Source of the DNA: Spartobacteria bacterium
GTDB taxonomy: Bacteria > Verrucomicrobiota > Verrucomicrobiia > Chthoniobacterales > UBA10450
Direction of reading: 5' to 3'
Assembly: GCA_021324035.1 (NCBI GenBank)
Contig: JAJPJU010000134.1
Coordinates: 1-9,689, forward strand
DNA: 9,689 nt
The position numbers and the translations under genes were made by a program. This document shows, in pieces, positions 1 through 6,206 of the stretch; the first letter of the stretch is position 1, and each line of letters begins with the position of its first letter. The notes beneath the pieces were generated by a model. The model worked only from the letters and a program-made list of their open reading frames with translations, was not told the origin of the DNA and ran no database searches.

Positions 1-1
1 C

Positions 2-784
2 GAGGGCATCGATATTCGCCCCATGTATCGCGATGAAAACGGCGAACCACGGGACGAAGTTCGCGCCATTGCTGACGGAAAAGTTGTCTACACCAGTCTG
101 GTTGCCGGCTATTCGAACTACGGAAAGTACATCGTAATCGAGCACGATTGGGACGGCTCGCCCTATTACAGCTTGTACGGCCACCTGAGCAAGATCGACA
201 TCCATATGGGCGACTCGGTGCAGCGCGGCCAACACATCGCGGTAATGGGTTACACCGGCGCCGGAATCAATCGCGAACGGGCCCACGTGCACCTGGAATT
301 GAATCTGATTCTCAATCACAAGTTCGAAGGCTGGTATGCAGCCACTCACTCAAACGATCCCAACCACCACGGAATTTATAACGGGATCAATCTCGCGGGT
401 TTGGATATTGCGAAACTTTATCTCCAACTGCATGAGAATTCAGCGCTCACAATTCCGCAGTTCATCAGTCACGAAGAAGTCTTCTACAAAGTCGCGTTTC
501 CGCGCTCGCGGCATTTCGAGTTGCCGAAACTTTATCCATGGATGGCAGGGGGAAACGCCGGCGCCGATCCGCACTCCTGGGAGGTTTCGTTCGCCCGAAG
601 TGGCCTGCCGCTGCGAATCGAACCCAGCGATCGCAAGATAAAGGAACCGGAAGTCGTTTTCGTAAAACCCAGCTCGCTCAATGCCTCGTATTTGACGAAC
701 GGAGTTGCAACCGGCCCGCCTTCACACGCGCATCTTACCGACTTCGGAACCCAAATGATGCGTTTGCTCATCTGGCCGGACTGA
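2..784 (+). CDS. M23-family metallopeptidase, 5' end outside window
   Basis: Zinc metallopeptidase domain of the M23 (LytM/lysostaphin-like) family, which usually cuts peptidoglycan cross-links in the cell envelope. About 260 residues are visible. The frame is open to the left edge, and the first codons read EGIDIRP, matching the family's HxGxD zinc motif; the single base before them fits a His codon ending in C. The ATG at 23 is therefore internal. Further family marks are ADGKV, YGHLS (His at visible residue 61) and the HVH pair (visible residues 95 and 97) after GYTGAG. About 140 C-terminal residues beyond the peptidase core match nothing I recognise. The stop TGA at 782-784 lies 10 bp from the stop of the convergent gene. 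Because the conserved zinc ligands are all present or implied, it is probably an active enzyme rather than a degenerate one. The substrate and any export signal cannot be judged without the N-terminus. Confidence 0.9.
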   Translation, partial: EGIDIRPMYRDENGEPRDEVRAIADGKVVYTSLVAGYSNYGKYIVIEHDWDGSPYYSLYGHLSKIDIHMGDSVQRGQHIAVMGYTGAGINRERAHVHLELNLILNHKFEGWYAATHSNDPNHHGIYNGINLAGLDIAKLYLQLHENSALTIPQFISHEEVFYKVAFPRSRHFELPKLYPWMAGGNAGADPHSWEVSFARSGLPLRIEPSDRKIKEPEVVFVKPSSLNASYLTNGVATGPPSHAHLTDFGTQMMRLLIWPD

Positions 785-794
785 AAGGCTGCCC

Positions 795-1370
795 TCAGTG
801 GGTATCTTTGGGTTGCGTTTGTTCAATTTGCCGAAGCGCGTTGATCTCTTTCTGTCCTTCTGCGAACAAATCCGCGTATTTTCCTTTCGCACTTGCCGGC
901 GACCTTGAGTCCCAGTCGATCACTCGCACGCCATCGTAACAGATGAGATAAAAGCGAATGTGCCCGGATTTAGGGTACGGGAAATCCTGGGTGGGAATGC
1001 TGTCCGAATAATACTTTTCGGCAAGCTTCACGAAGGCCTTGGCCGCGTCACGAACGTTGCCGTACTTGCTTCCTCCCAGTAATCCAAAGTTTCCGGTCGT
1101 GTAAATACTTCCGTCGCCTTCCCGCGACCCCATCACGCTCATGACCGTGTCCTGGAGCGGCCAATCCATGACGATCGCCTCGACGTGCGGATATTCCTGC
1201 GTCGGCGTGAGGTTCATCTTTGAGGGAGGCGTAGTTAACACCTTCAATCTAATTTCCCGCATCACGTCCGCCGGCGTTTTTTTGGGCGGCTCGGTCTGCG
1301 ATCTGAGAGAAAATGACGCGAGCAACAGAATGATCAGAACGAGGCTTGTGCGCATGATGAAGCTTAACAT
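795..1370 (-). CDS. Uncharacterised secreted protein, last gene of the moa operon
   Basis: 191 residues, family function unknown to me. A hydrophobic N-terminus (about residues 6-24, rich in L/I/V and ending SLRSQTEPP) looks like a Sec signal peptide, so the mature protein is probably periplasmic. The soluble part is globular in composition, with segments such as SIYTTGNFGLLGG (about 88-100) and a strand-like FYLICYDGVRVID (about 140-152); no catalytic motif is evident. I chose the ATG at 1370 because the hydrophobic segment starts right after it. It overlaps the moaB stop codon by 7 bp, suggesting translational coupling. The ATG at 1355 is an equally possible start, and neither has a clear Shine-Dalgarno. 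A longer frame reaches 1436 but would only add residues inside moaB. Its place behind moaB may be simple read-through and need not mean a role in cofactor synthesis. Confidence 0.75.
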   Translation of the reverse strand: MLSFIMRTSLVLIILLLASFSLRSQTEPPKKTPADVMREIRLKVLTTPPSKMNLTPTQEYPHVEAIVMDWPLQDTVMSVMGSREGDGSIYTTGNFGLLGGSKYGNVRDAAKAFVKLAEKYYSDSIPTQDFPYPKSGHIRFYLICYDGVRVIDWDSRSPASAKGKYADLFAEGQKEINALRQIEQTQPKDTH

Positions 1371-1846
1371 GATGTCGGTTGATGTTGCGCCACTGCAACC
1401 GCATGCGGAACCGCGCCGGTGATAAATCCAAGACACTCAACGGCGCCGCTCGGCTTCCCGGGCAGTGCGATCACCAGCGAATCGTCCACTACGGCAGCCA
1501 GATTGCGGGACAGAATCGCGTTCGGCGTGATCTTCATCGATTCCGCTCGCATGATTTCGCCGAACCCGGGCAATTCGACGCGCATGATCCCGCGAATCGC
1601 TTCCGGGGTGATATCACGTGGTCCGATTCCAGTTCCACCGGTGGTCAGAATTAGACCGCAACCTTGTTTCGAAAATGAACGCACTGTGTCCTGGATCTCC
1701 GTCGATTCATCCGGGATCACGGCTTCGCACAGAATCTGCCAGCCGTTTTGCTGAGCAGCTTCCTTGAGGGCGGGCCCGCCGAGATCTTTGTAATCCCCCG
1801 CGCTCGCGCGATCTGAAATTGTGACAATGCCGCAAACGATCTGCAT
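1364..1846 (-). CDS. moaB: Molybdopterin adenylyltransferase, MoaB/MogA family
   Basis: 160 residues, normal for the family. MogA-type enzymes activate molybdopterin with ATP to give adenylylated molybdopterin before molybdenum insertion; they are cytoplasmic and usually trimeric. Seen in the sequence: the N-terminal strand CGIVTISDRASAG (5-17), the nucleotide/pterin-binding TTGGTGIGPRD (68-78) with the conserved acidic residue at its end, TPEA (80-83), and the C-terminal LPGKPSGAVECL block (128-139). Sequence alone does not firmly separate MogA from MoaB. The moa operon position favours the moaB name, and either should have the same activity. It starts at an ATG 43 bp after the moaC stop without an obvious Shine-Dalgarno, and its TAA stop overlaps the next gene's start. 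It is probably co-transcribed with moaA and moaC. Confidence 0.92.
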   Translation of the reverse strand: MQIVCGIVTISDRASAGDYKDLGGPALKEAAQQNGWQILCEAVIPDESTEIQDTVRSFSKQGCGLILTTGGTGIGPRDITPEAIRGIMRVELPGFGEIMRAESMKITPNAILSRNLAAVVDDSLVIALPGKPSGAVECLGFITGAVPHAVAVAQHQPTSC

Positions 1847-1862
1847 CGAGGAAAAATATCTA

Positions 1863-1918
1863 AGGAACGCAGGAAAGCATGAAGAAGATTTAGGAATCTC
1901 CCGCGTTCCTGTTTTCCT
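1863..1918. repeat. 8-bp period array with inverted halves, over the moaC 3' end
   Basis: Read on the plus strand in steps of eight, the sequence begins AGGAACGC, AGGAAAGC and ends GCGTTCCT, GTTTTCCT. The sixth unit is the exact reverse complement of the first, and the seventh is a near match to the complement of the second. An outer pair CTAAGGAA (1860-1867) and TTCCTTAG (1914-1921) also pairs. The array covers the moaC-moaB gap and about ten final codons of moaC. On the mRNA it could form a hairpin between the two genes. Confidence 0.6.
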
Positions 1919-2372
1919 TAGCGACGGCTGTTTTGGTCTTCTTGATCAATCGCACGTCGTCAATCTGCATCTCCTTATCGACCGCCTTGCACATGTCGTA
2001 AATCGTGAGGAGAGCAACGGTGACCCCGGTAAGCGCTTCCATTTCAACGCCGGTTTGGGCCACAGTCCGCGCAGTGCAGGTCACTTCCGTTCCATCGCGA
2101 ATTGCCGAGATATCGATCTTCACCTCGCTCAGAGGAAGGGTGTGGCAAAGCGGAATGAGTTGGGCGGTTTGCTTCGCGGCCTGAATTCCGGCCACACGCG
2201 CGGTCGCAAACACGTTCCCCTTCCCGATTCGGTCCTTGGAAATCAAATCGAGCGTCTTTCGCTGAAGCTTGATCTTTCCCTTCGCGATCGCCGTCCGCGC
2301 GCTCACTGGTTTCGCTGAGACATCAACCATCTGCGCTTTGCCATCGGCCCCAATGTGAGTCAGTCGCTTCAT
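1890..2372 (-). CDS. moaC: Cyclic pyranopterin monophosphate synthase MoaC
   Basis: 160 residues. With MoaA it converts GTP to cyclic pyranopterin monophosphate: MoaA makes 3',8-cyclo-GTP and MoaC rearranges it. The N-terminal 130 residues follow E. coli MoaC closely: MVDVSAK (15-21), Lys51 at the catalytic lysine position, FATAR, IPLCH (73-77), GVEMEAL (108-114) and IYDMCKAVDK (124-133), where Lys129 matches the second catalytic lysine (K131 in E. coli). The C-terminus is odd. After VRLIKK, the usual GGKSG is replaced by KTKTAVAKENRNAGDS, and the last codons fall in an octamer repeat array (see 1863-1918). The start is ATG 2372, directly after an in-frame GTG at 2375; upstream lies the GTCAC heptamer array and no good Shine-Dalgarno. 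It sits 37 bp after the moaA stop. Confidence 0.95.
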   Translation of the reverse strand: MKRLTHIGADGKAQMVDVSAKPVSARTAIAKGKIKLQRKTLDLISKDRIGKGNVFATARVAGIQAAKQTAQLIPLCHTLPLSEVKIDISAIRDGTEVTCTARTVAQTGVEMEALTGVTVALLTIYDMCKAVDKEMQIDDVRLIKKTKTAVAKENRNAGDS

Positions 2373-2405
2373 CACTTGTCACTGGTCACGCGTCACTTGT
2401 CACTG
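2371..2405. repeat. Five tandem 7-bp units, GTCACNN type, between moaA and moaC
   Basis: Five consecutive heptamers from 2371 share the core TCAC: ATCACTT, GTCACTG, GTCACGC, GTCACTT and GTCACTG. A 13-bp stretch is repeated exactly at 2372-2384 and 2393-2405. The array fills nearly all of the 37-bp gap between the moaA stop and the moaC start and supplies the moaC start codon region, so the moaC leader is made of repeat rather than a normal ribosome site. The period and sequence are plain; any function is unknown. Confidence 0.75.
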
Positions 2406-2409
2406 CCGA

Positions 2410-3408
2410 TCATCCGCCAATCGCGACCATTTTGCGATCCGGCTGATAATTGTTTCGAAAATCGTGCTGCTCCGGTTTCCGATCGACCACATCGATAAAA
2501 AACTGTCGCAGCTCGTCGTCGGACGCGCCGGCGCGAAGCGGCTTCAGGATATCGAACTCGAGGAAGCTGCCCAGACATGGGCGCAATTTTCCATCACAAG
2601 TCAGTCGCAACTTGTTGCAGTTCTCGCAAAAATGAAGGTTCGTCATCGCGCCAATAAAACCGATGCGCTGACTGCGACCGGAAATCTGATAATAAGTTGC
2701 CGGGCCGTTGGTGCGAAAGGATTGCTCCGGGATTAGCGCACCATAGCGCGATTCGATCATTCGTTTCGCTTCGGCCATTGGCAGAAAATTCTCCTCGGTT
2801 AAAACCTCGGTCGTACTGACCGGCATCAACTCGATGAATCGCAGCATCAGATTACGCGCACCCGCGAATTCGATCAGCGGAATTAATTGATCTTCATTTC
2901 GACCACGCATGAGCACTGCGTTCAGCTTGATTTGATCGAACCGCGCCGCGATCGCGGCGTCGATTCCGGCCAGGACCTGCGAATGAAAATCGCGCCCCGT
3001 AATTTGCGCGTAAAAATCGCGGTCCAAAGTATCAAGCGAGATGTTGATCGAGTGAACGCCGGCCGCGCGCAAAGCGGACGCCATTGTTTCGCCCGCAATT
3101 TCGTGGGTTAACAACGTACCATTCGTCGAAATGCCGAGACTGGTGATTCCCGAAATCCTCGGAATTTCTCGAACGAAGCTAACAACATCGCGGCGGGTTA
3201 ATGGTTCGCCACCCGTCACACGCACCTTGGTGACTCCAAGGCCGGCCGCGATCCGAATGAGACGCAGCATTTCTTCGTAACTCAAAATATCCTCCCGCGG
3301 CAACCATTCCTGAAGTTCACGCGGCATGCAGTAGCTGCAACGCTCGTTGCATCGATCAGTGATCGAGACGCGCAAGTACGAAATCCGATGGCCGAAACGG
3401 TCCTCCAT
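2410..3408 (-). CDS. moaA: GTP 3',8-cyclase MoaA (radical SAM)
   Basis: 332 residues, close to the usual length. This radical SAM enzyme performs the first step of molybdenum cofactor synthesis, making 3',8-cyclo-7,8-dihydro-GTP. It has the N-terminal SAM-cluster motif CNERCSYC (Cys20, 24, 27), TGGEPL (65-70), STNG (94-97), and a C-terminal second iron-sulfur site with Cys261, Cys264 and Cys278 in the family spacing C-x2-C-x13-C. The protein ends in the Gly-Gly known to be needed for MoaA activity. I chose ATG 3408 because a GGAG lies 4-5 bases upstream (3416-3413) and the product then starts MEDRFGHRI as expected; a TTG at 3447 would add 13 residues without support. It is the first gene of the minus-strand moa operon and divergent from the lipoprotein gene at 3497. 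Confidence 0.96.
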   Translation of the reverse strand: MEDRFGHRISYLRVSITDRCNERCSYCMPRELQEWLPREDILSYEEMLRLIRIAAGLGVTKVRVTGGEPLTRRDVVSFVREIPRISGITSLGISTNGTLLTHEIAGETMASALRAAGVHSINISLDTLDRDFYAQITGRDFHSQVLAGIDAAIAARFDQIKLNAVLMRGRNEDQLIPLIEFAGARNLMLRFIELMPVSTTEVLTEENFLPMAEAKRMIESRYGALIPEQSFRTNGPATYYQISGRSQRIGFIGAMTNLHFCENCNKLRLTCDGKLRPCLGSFLEFDILKPLRAGASDDELRQFFIDVVDRKPEQHDFRNNYQPDRKMVAIGG

Positions 3409-3496
3409 TTTTCTCCGATGCAACGTTACGGTTTTCCTGGGGTTCAATCAAGGAGCGGGCGGATTGACGGAGAATGCCGCGGCTGTATCATTTTCT
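3409..3496. promoter_or_regulatory. Divergent promoter region, moaA / lipoprotein gene
   Basis: This 88-bp gap separates divergent genes, so it must hold promoters for both. Plus strand: TTGACG (3464-3469), 16 bp, then TATCAT (3486-3491), only 5 bp before the ATG at 3497. If it is real, that transcript would be leaderless or nearly so, which fits the absence of a Shine-Dalgarno there. Minus strand: TTGATT (3451-3446), 17 bp, TAACGT (3428-3423), then GGAG ahead of the moaA ATG. These are consensus-like matches found by eye and may be chance. The gap is too short for a Moco-type riboswitch. Confidence 0.35.
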
Positions 3497-4009
3497 ATGA
3501 AGACGATTTCGAAGGCTTTTCTTTTGGGTTTGGCGCTTGCCGGATTCGGCCTAACAAGTTGCGAAACACTCGATAACCGGATTTCCGAACATCCCGACAT
3601 GTTCAATTCGCTTTCGCCGCGCGACCAGGCCCTGGTCCGGCAGGGACAAATTCGATCGGGCATGTCGACGAATGCAGTTTGGCTGGCTTGGGGCTCGCCT
3701 TCGGCCAAAACCACCGGAGAGATGCGTGGCCGTCCGACCGAGACCTGGATTTATACTGAAAACCGTTATGCGCCGTACGGCTCAGCCTACTACCCGTACT
3801 ACGGATACGGGCCGTATTGGGGCGGCGGCTTCGGATTTGGTGTCGGCGTCACCCGTTTCCATCATCACCACGGTTTCGCCTTCTTCGGCGATCCATTCTA
3901 CGATCCGTTTTACTATTCCTACATTCCGCCGACGATCGAGATTCCGTATCGGGTCGCTACTTTTGTGAACGGACGCGTCATGTCGTTCCAATATCTTAAG
4001 CCGCAATAA
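3497..4009 (+). CDS. Lipoprotein with BamE/SmpA-like segment and Tyr/Gly-rich tail
   Basis: 170 residues. A signal peptide ends in the lipobox LTSC, so Cys22 should be lipidated and the protein anchored in a membrane facing the periplasm. Residues about 49-86 (RQGQIRSGMS, then WGSP, then TETWIY) resemble the small BamE/SmpA/OmlA fold, in which an 'I-x-x-GM...V...lG-P...W-Y' pattern is typical; this is pattern recognition, not a proven homology. It is followed by a Tyr/Gly/Pro-rich low-complexity stretch (91-118), four histidines (122-125) and an aromatic region (FFGDPFYDPFYYSY). BamE itself acts in outer-membrane protein assembly, but many unrelated lipoproteins share the fold, so no role is claimed. 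I chose ATG 3497 because the signal peptide begins there; the frame opens further upstream only over the start of moaA. No Shine-Dalgarno is visible. Confidence 0.85.
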   Translation: MKTISKAFLLGLALAGFGLTSCETLDNRISEHPDMFNSLSPRDQALVRQGQIRSGMSTNAVWLAWGSPSAKTTGEMRGRPTETWIYTENRYAPYGSAYYPYYGYGPYWGGGFGFGVGVTRFHHHHGFAFFGDPFYDPFYYSYIPPTIEIPYRVATFVNGRVMSFQYLKPQ

Positions 4010-4166
4010 ATTGCAGACCGCCTCTGCTTGCTGCGCCGTAGCGTAGCGAACGCGGGCCAGACAGCATTTCCTGGATGGCGTCTTGATACAGGCGCCCCAC
4101 GATTTTCCGCAGCGCAATTCACATTTTGCGCGCCTTTCCCAGACGTCGGATGTATCGTTTCCGGAC
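4010..4166. other. 157-bp gap before ubiD, one weak hairpin
   Basis: No gene is supported here. The ubiD frame stays open back to a TTG at 4083, but nothing before 4167 looks like UbiD. A small inverted repeat, GCGCAA (4112-4117) and TTGCGC (4126-4131) with an 8-base loop, lies in the likely leader. I see no convincing terminator after the lipoprotein gene and no clear promoter, so the two genes may be co-transcribed. Confidence 0.3.
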
Positions 4167-5690
4167 ATGGCTTACGCCTCATTCCGCGATTTTCTCACAA
4201 CGCTGGAGAAAGCCGGCGAGCTTACCCGCGTCGGTGTTCCGGTCGACACTGAATTGCTGATTACCGAATGGGCGGATCGTGAAATGAAATCGCCAGGCGG
4301 GGGCAAAGCGTTGCTGTTCGAGCAGCCGGTCGTCGACGGAAAAGTTTCAAAATTTCCAGTTGCCATCAACACCATGGGATCGCGCAAGCGCATGGCCATG
4401 GCGCTGGGACGCGAAAGTATCGACGATATCGCCCAGGAAATTCAGCTGATCCTCAAAGCAAAGCCGCCAACAAGCTTGCGGGATGGATTCGCGCTTTTAA
4501 AACAGGGCATTCACTTGCTCCATGCGCGACCGAAAACGGTGCGCGAAGCGCCCTGCCAGGACGTGGTTCGGATCCTCGATCCCGGATCCGCGATGCTGGA
4601 TGAAAAGAATCGAGCATCCAGTATCCAGCATCCAGAATCAGCCGGGTTCACCCTCCGTGATTTACCGATCCTCAAGTGTTGGCCAAAAGACGGCGGTCGT
4701 TTCATCACCTTGCCGCATGTGCATACCCGCGATCCCGAAACCGGAGCGCGCAATGTCGGTTGTTACCGGATGCAGATTTTCGACGAACGAACCACCGCAA
4801 TGCACTGGCAGGTCCACAAAGTCGGCGCGCGTCATGGCAAACGATATTACGAACGCAACGAACGAATGCCGGTTGCGGTGACCCTTGGTGGGGATCCCGC
4901 ATTATCGTTTGCCGCAACCGCCCCGTTGCCGGACGGGATCGATGAAATTTTGTTCGCCGGATTTTTGCGAAAGAAATCAATCGAAATGGTAAAATGCAAA
5001 ACGGTTGATCTCGAAGTTCCCGCGGAAGCCGATTTCGTACTTGAAGGATACGTCCAGCCCGGAGAATCGCGGGCCGAAGGACCGTTCGGAGATCACACCG
5101 GCTATTACACCGCGATCGAAGATTATCCGGTCTTTCATCTAACAGCGATCACGCATCGCAAAGATGCCATTTATCCGACCACGATTGTCGGGATTCCGCC
5201 GATGGAAGATTTCTACATGGGCGACGCCAGCGTTCGGATTTTCCTGCCTGTCTTCAAAATGAATTTTCCGGAACTCGTGGACATGACGTTGCCGGCCGAA
5301 GGCGTGTTTCACAATCTTGTGTTCGTTAGCATTCGAAAGCAATACCCGTATCAGGCGTTCAAGGTCATGCACGGTTTGTGGGGCATGGGCCAAATGATGT
5401 TCAGCAAATACATCGTGGTCGTCGACGAAGACTGCGATGTCCACAACACCAGCGAAGTTCTGTTTCGTCTGTGCGCGAACACCGATCCCGAACGCGACAC
5501 CAGCGTCATCAAAAATCCGAGCGACTCACTCGATCACGCGCCGAGCGAACAAAATATTGGATCGCACATGGGGTTCGACGCCACCCGTAAATTGCCGGGA
5601 GAAAACTATCGCCGCCAATGGCCGGAGCTTCTCAAGATGACCGACGAAGCGAAAAAGCTCGTGGACGAACTCCAAAAGAAAACGCGTTGA
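4167..5690 (+). CDS. ubiD: UbiD-family decarboxylase (prenylated-flavin dependent)
   Basis: 507 residues. UbiD enzymes remove a carboxyl group from aromatic or unsaturated acids using prenylated FMN; in E. coli the substrate is 4-hydroxy-3-octaprenylbenzoate in ubiquinone synthesis, and related enzymes serve menaquinone routes. Family marks: ILKCWPKDGGRFITLP (168-183), NVGCYR (196-201) with the Asn and Arg of the metal/flavin site, HGKRYYE (223-229), and the acidic block from LEG (292-294) through EGPFGDHTGYY (304-314); LDHAPS follows near the end (455-460). Residues about 136-160 look like an extra stretch of 18-20 residues between CQDVV and LPILKCWP. It coincides with a 7-bp period array in the DNA (4570-4639), but the frame continues intact. 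I chose ATG 4167, where the product begins MAYASFRDFL. No ubiX, the flavin prenyltransferase gene, is in the window. The true substrate is uncertain. Confidence 0.92.
   Translation: MAYASFRDFLTTLEKAGELTRVGVPVDTELLITEWADREMKSPGGGKALLFEQPVVDGKVSKFPVAINTMGSRKRMAMALGRESIDDIAQEIQLILKAKPPTSLRDGFALLKQGIHLLHARPKTVREAPCQDVVRILDPGSAMLDEKNRASSIQHPESAGFTLRDLPILKCWPKDGGRFITLPHVHTRDPETGARNVGCYRMQIFDERTTAMHWQVHKVGARHGKRYYERNERMPVAVTLGGDPALSFAATAPLPDGIDEILFAGFLRKKSIEMVKCKTVDLEVPAEADFVLEGYVQPGESRAEGPFGDHTGYYTAIEDYPVFHLTAITHRKDAIYPTTIVGIPPMEDFYMGDASVRIFLPVFKMNFPELVDMTLPAEGVFHNLVFVSIRKQYPYQAFKVMHGLWGMGQMMFSKYIVVVDEDCDVHNTSEVLFRLCANTDPERDTSVIKNPSDSLDHAPSEQNIGSHMGFDATRKLPGENYRRQWPELLKMTDEAKKLVDELQKKTR
4570..4639. 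repeat. Ten 7-bp units with inverted halves, in frame inside ubiD
   Basis: From 4570 the DNA can be cut into ten heptamers. The first five carry GAT at positions 2-4 of each unit (for example GGATCCT, CGATCCC). The last five carry ATC at positions 5-7 (for example GAGCATC, CAGCATC). The halves are thus reverse-complement in style, and GATGCTGGAT (4592-4601) pairs exactly with ATCCAGCATC (4623-4632). The encoded residues fall in a variable-looking loop of UbiD, and the reading frame is kept. Confidence 0.75.
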
Positions 5691-5715
5691 TCCCGCGAAC
5701 GAAACCAACGCGTTT
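5680..5715. terminator. Hairpin between convergent ubiD and glycine-zipper gene
   Basis: A perfect 10-bp inverted repeat, AAACGCGTTG (5680-5689) and CAACGCGTTT (5706-5715), with a 16-base loop, overlaps the last codons and stop of ubiD and lies 19 bp from the stop of the convergent gene. Its place suggests a bidirectional terminator. The loop is long and no good T-run follows on either strand, so this is tentative. Confidence 0.45.
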
Positions 5716-5734
5716 GTGATGTTGAGATTTTAGA

Positions 5735-6124
5735 CTACGGGCGCCGGAACAATTGGTTGGTATCGACGTCGCGGGTAAGTCCGCCAGGCGGCACGCCCCG
5801 CAAATCGTAAGAACGGCCAGTATAGGGGCTCAAGAACATCCCCGGTCGCCCGGTTGGCTTCGCATAGGGATAACCTCCTTCGGGCGGTGGACCGTATTGC
5901 CGGGCGCGATCTTCCTGGATCGCGTGTCCGATCAATGCCCCACTCGCGGCGCCGATTGCAGCACCGATGGCGGCACTTCGCGGACCACCACCGGCGAGAC
6001 CGCCGATGATCGCACCGGCGCCGGCCCCGGCTGCCGCGCCCTGCCCGGTTGGGGTATCACACGAACTGAGGCCAAACGCGACGAGCGCGAACCCCGAAAC
6101 AATTGAAAAGAGTTTTCTGGTCAT
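5735..6124 (-). CDS. Glycine-zipper lipoprotein with C-terminal SPY/YD module
   Basis: 129 residues. A signal peptide with lipobox LSSC predicts a lipidated Cys22. Residues 29-67 are a Gly/Ala-rich glycine-zipper helix hairpin (AGAGAGAIIGGLAGGG, then IGAAIGAASGALIG), the type found in many small envelope lipoproteins that insert in or line the outer membrane. A linker rich in Pro/Gly/Tyr leads to a C-terminal module (93-129: SPYTGRSYDLRG, ending LFRRP). That module is also present at the end of the neighbouring 102-residue protein. The start is ATG 6124 with AAGGGA a few bases upstream. It lies 82 bp downstream of the related gene and is probably in the same transcript. Its role is unknown; the structure suggests an envelope component. 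Confidence 0.85.
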   Translation of the reverse strand: MTRKLFSIVSGFALVAFGLSSCDTPTGQGAAAGAGAGAIIGGLAGGGPRSAAIGAAIGAASGALIGHAIQEDRARQYGPPPEGGYPYAKPTGRPGMFLSPYTGRSYDLRGVPPGGLTRDVDTNQLFRRP

Positions 6125-6206
6125 ATTGATCCCTTCGTCAGGCGATTGAACCGCGCAAGCGAAATAATGTTTCGCTGCGAACCCAATTCGATTCCTGTCT
6201 GCGGAA

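Noticed and set aside
23..784. ATG at 23 as the start of the M23 gene
   Set aside because: The frame continues to the left edge and encodes the conserved GID of the zinc motif.
538..939. Separate plus-strand gene across the M23/unknown gene junction
   Set aside because: It is a shadow frame of the M23 gene running into the opposite gene, with no recognisable protein features.
2371..2405. Tandem repeats as a CRISPR array
   Set aside because: Units are 7 bp with no spacers and no cas genes nearby.
3409..3496. Molybdenum-cofactor riboswitch ahead of moaA
   Set aside because: The gap is 88 bp and shared with a divergent gene, and a Shine-Dalgarno sits directly before the start. No room or structure for the known aptamer was seen.
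3347..3496. N-terminal extension of the lipoprotein gene back to 3347
   Set aside because: It would cover the start of moaA on the other strand and place the signal peptide in the middle of the protein.
3782..4182. Minus-strand genes opposite the lipoprotein tail and ubiD leader
   Set aside because: They are shadow frames with Arg/Cys-rich composition and no start signals; the plus-strand frame has a clear lipobox and domain.
4570..4639. Frameshift or pseudogene in ubiD
   Set aside because: The frame is continuous and all conserved blocks before and after the array are intact.
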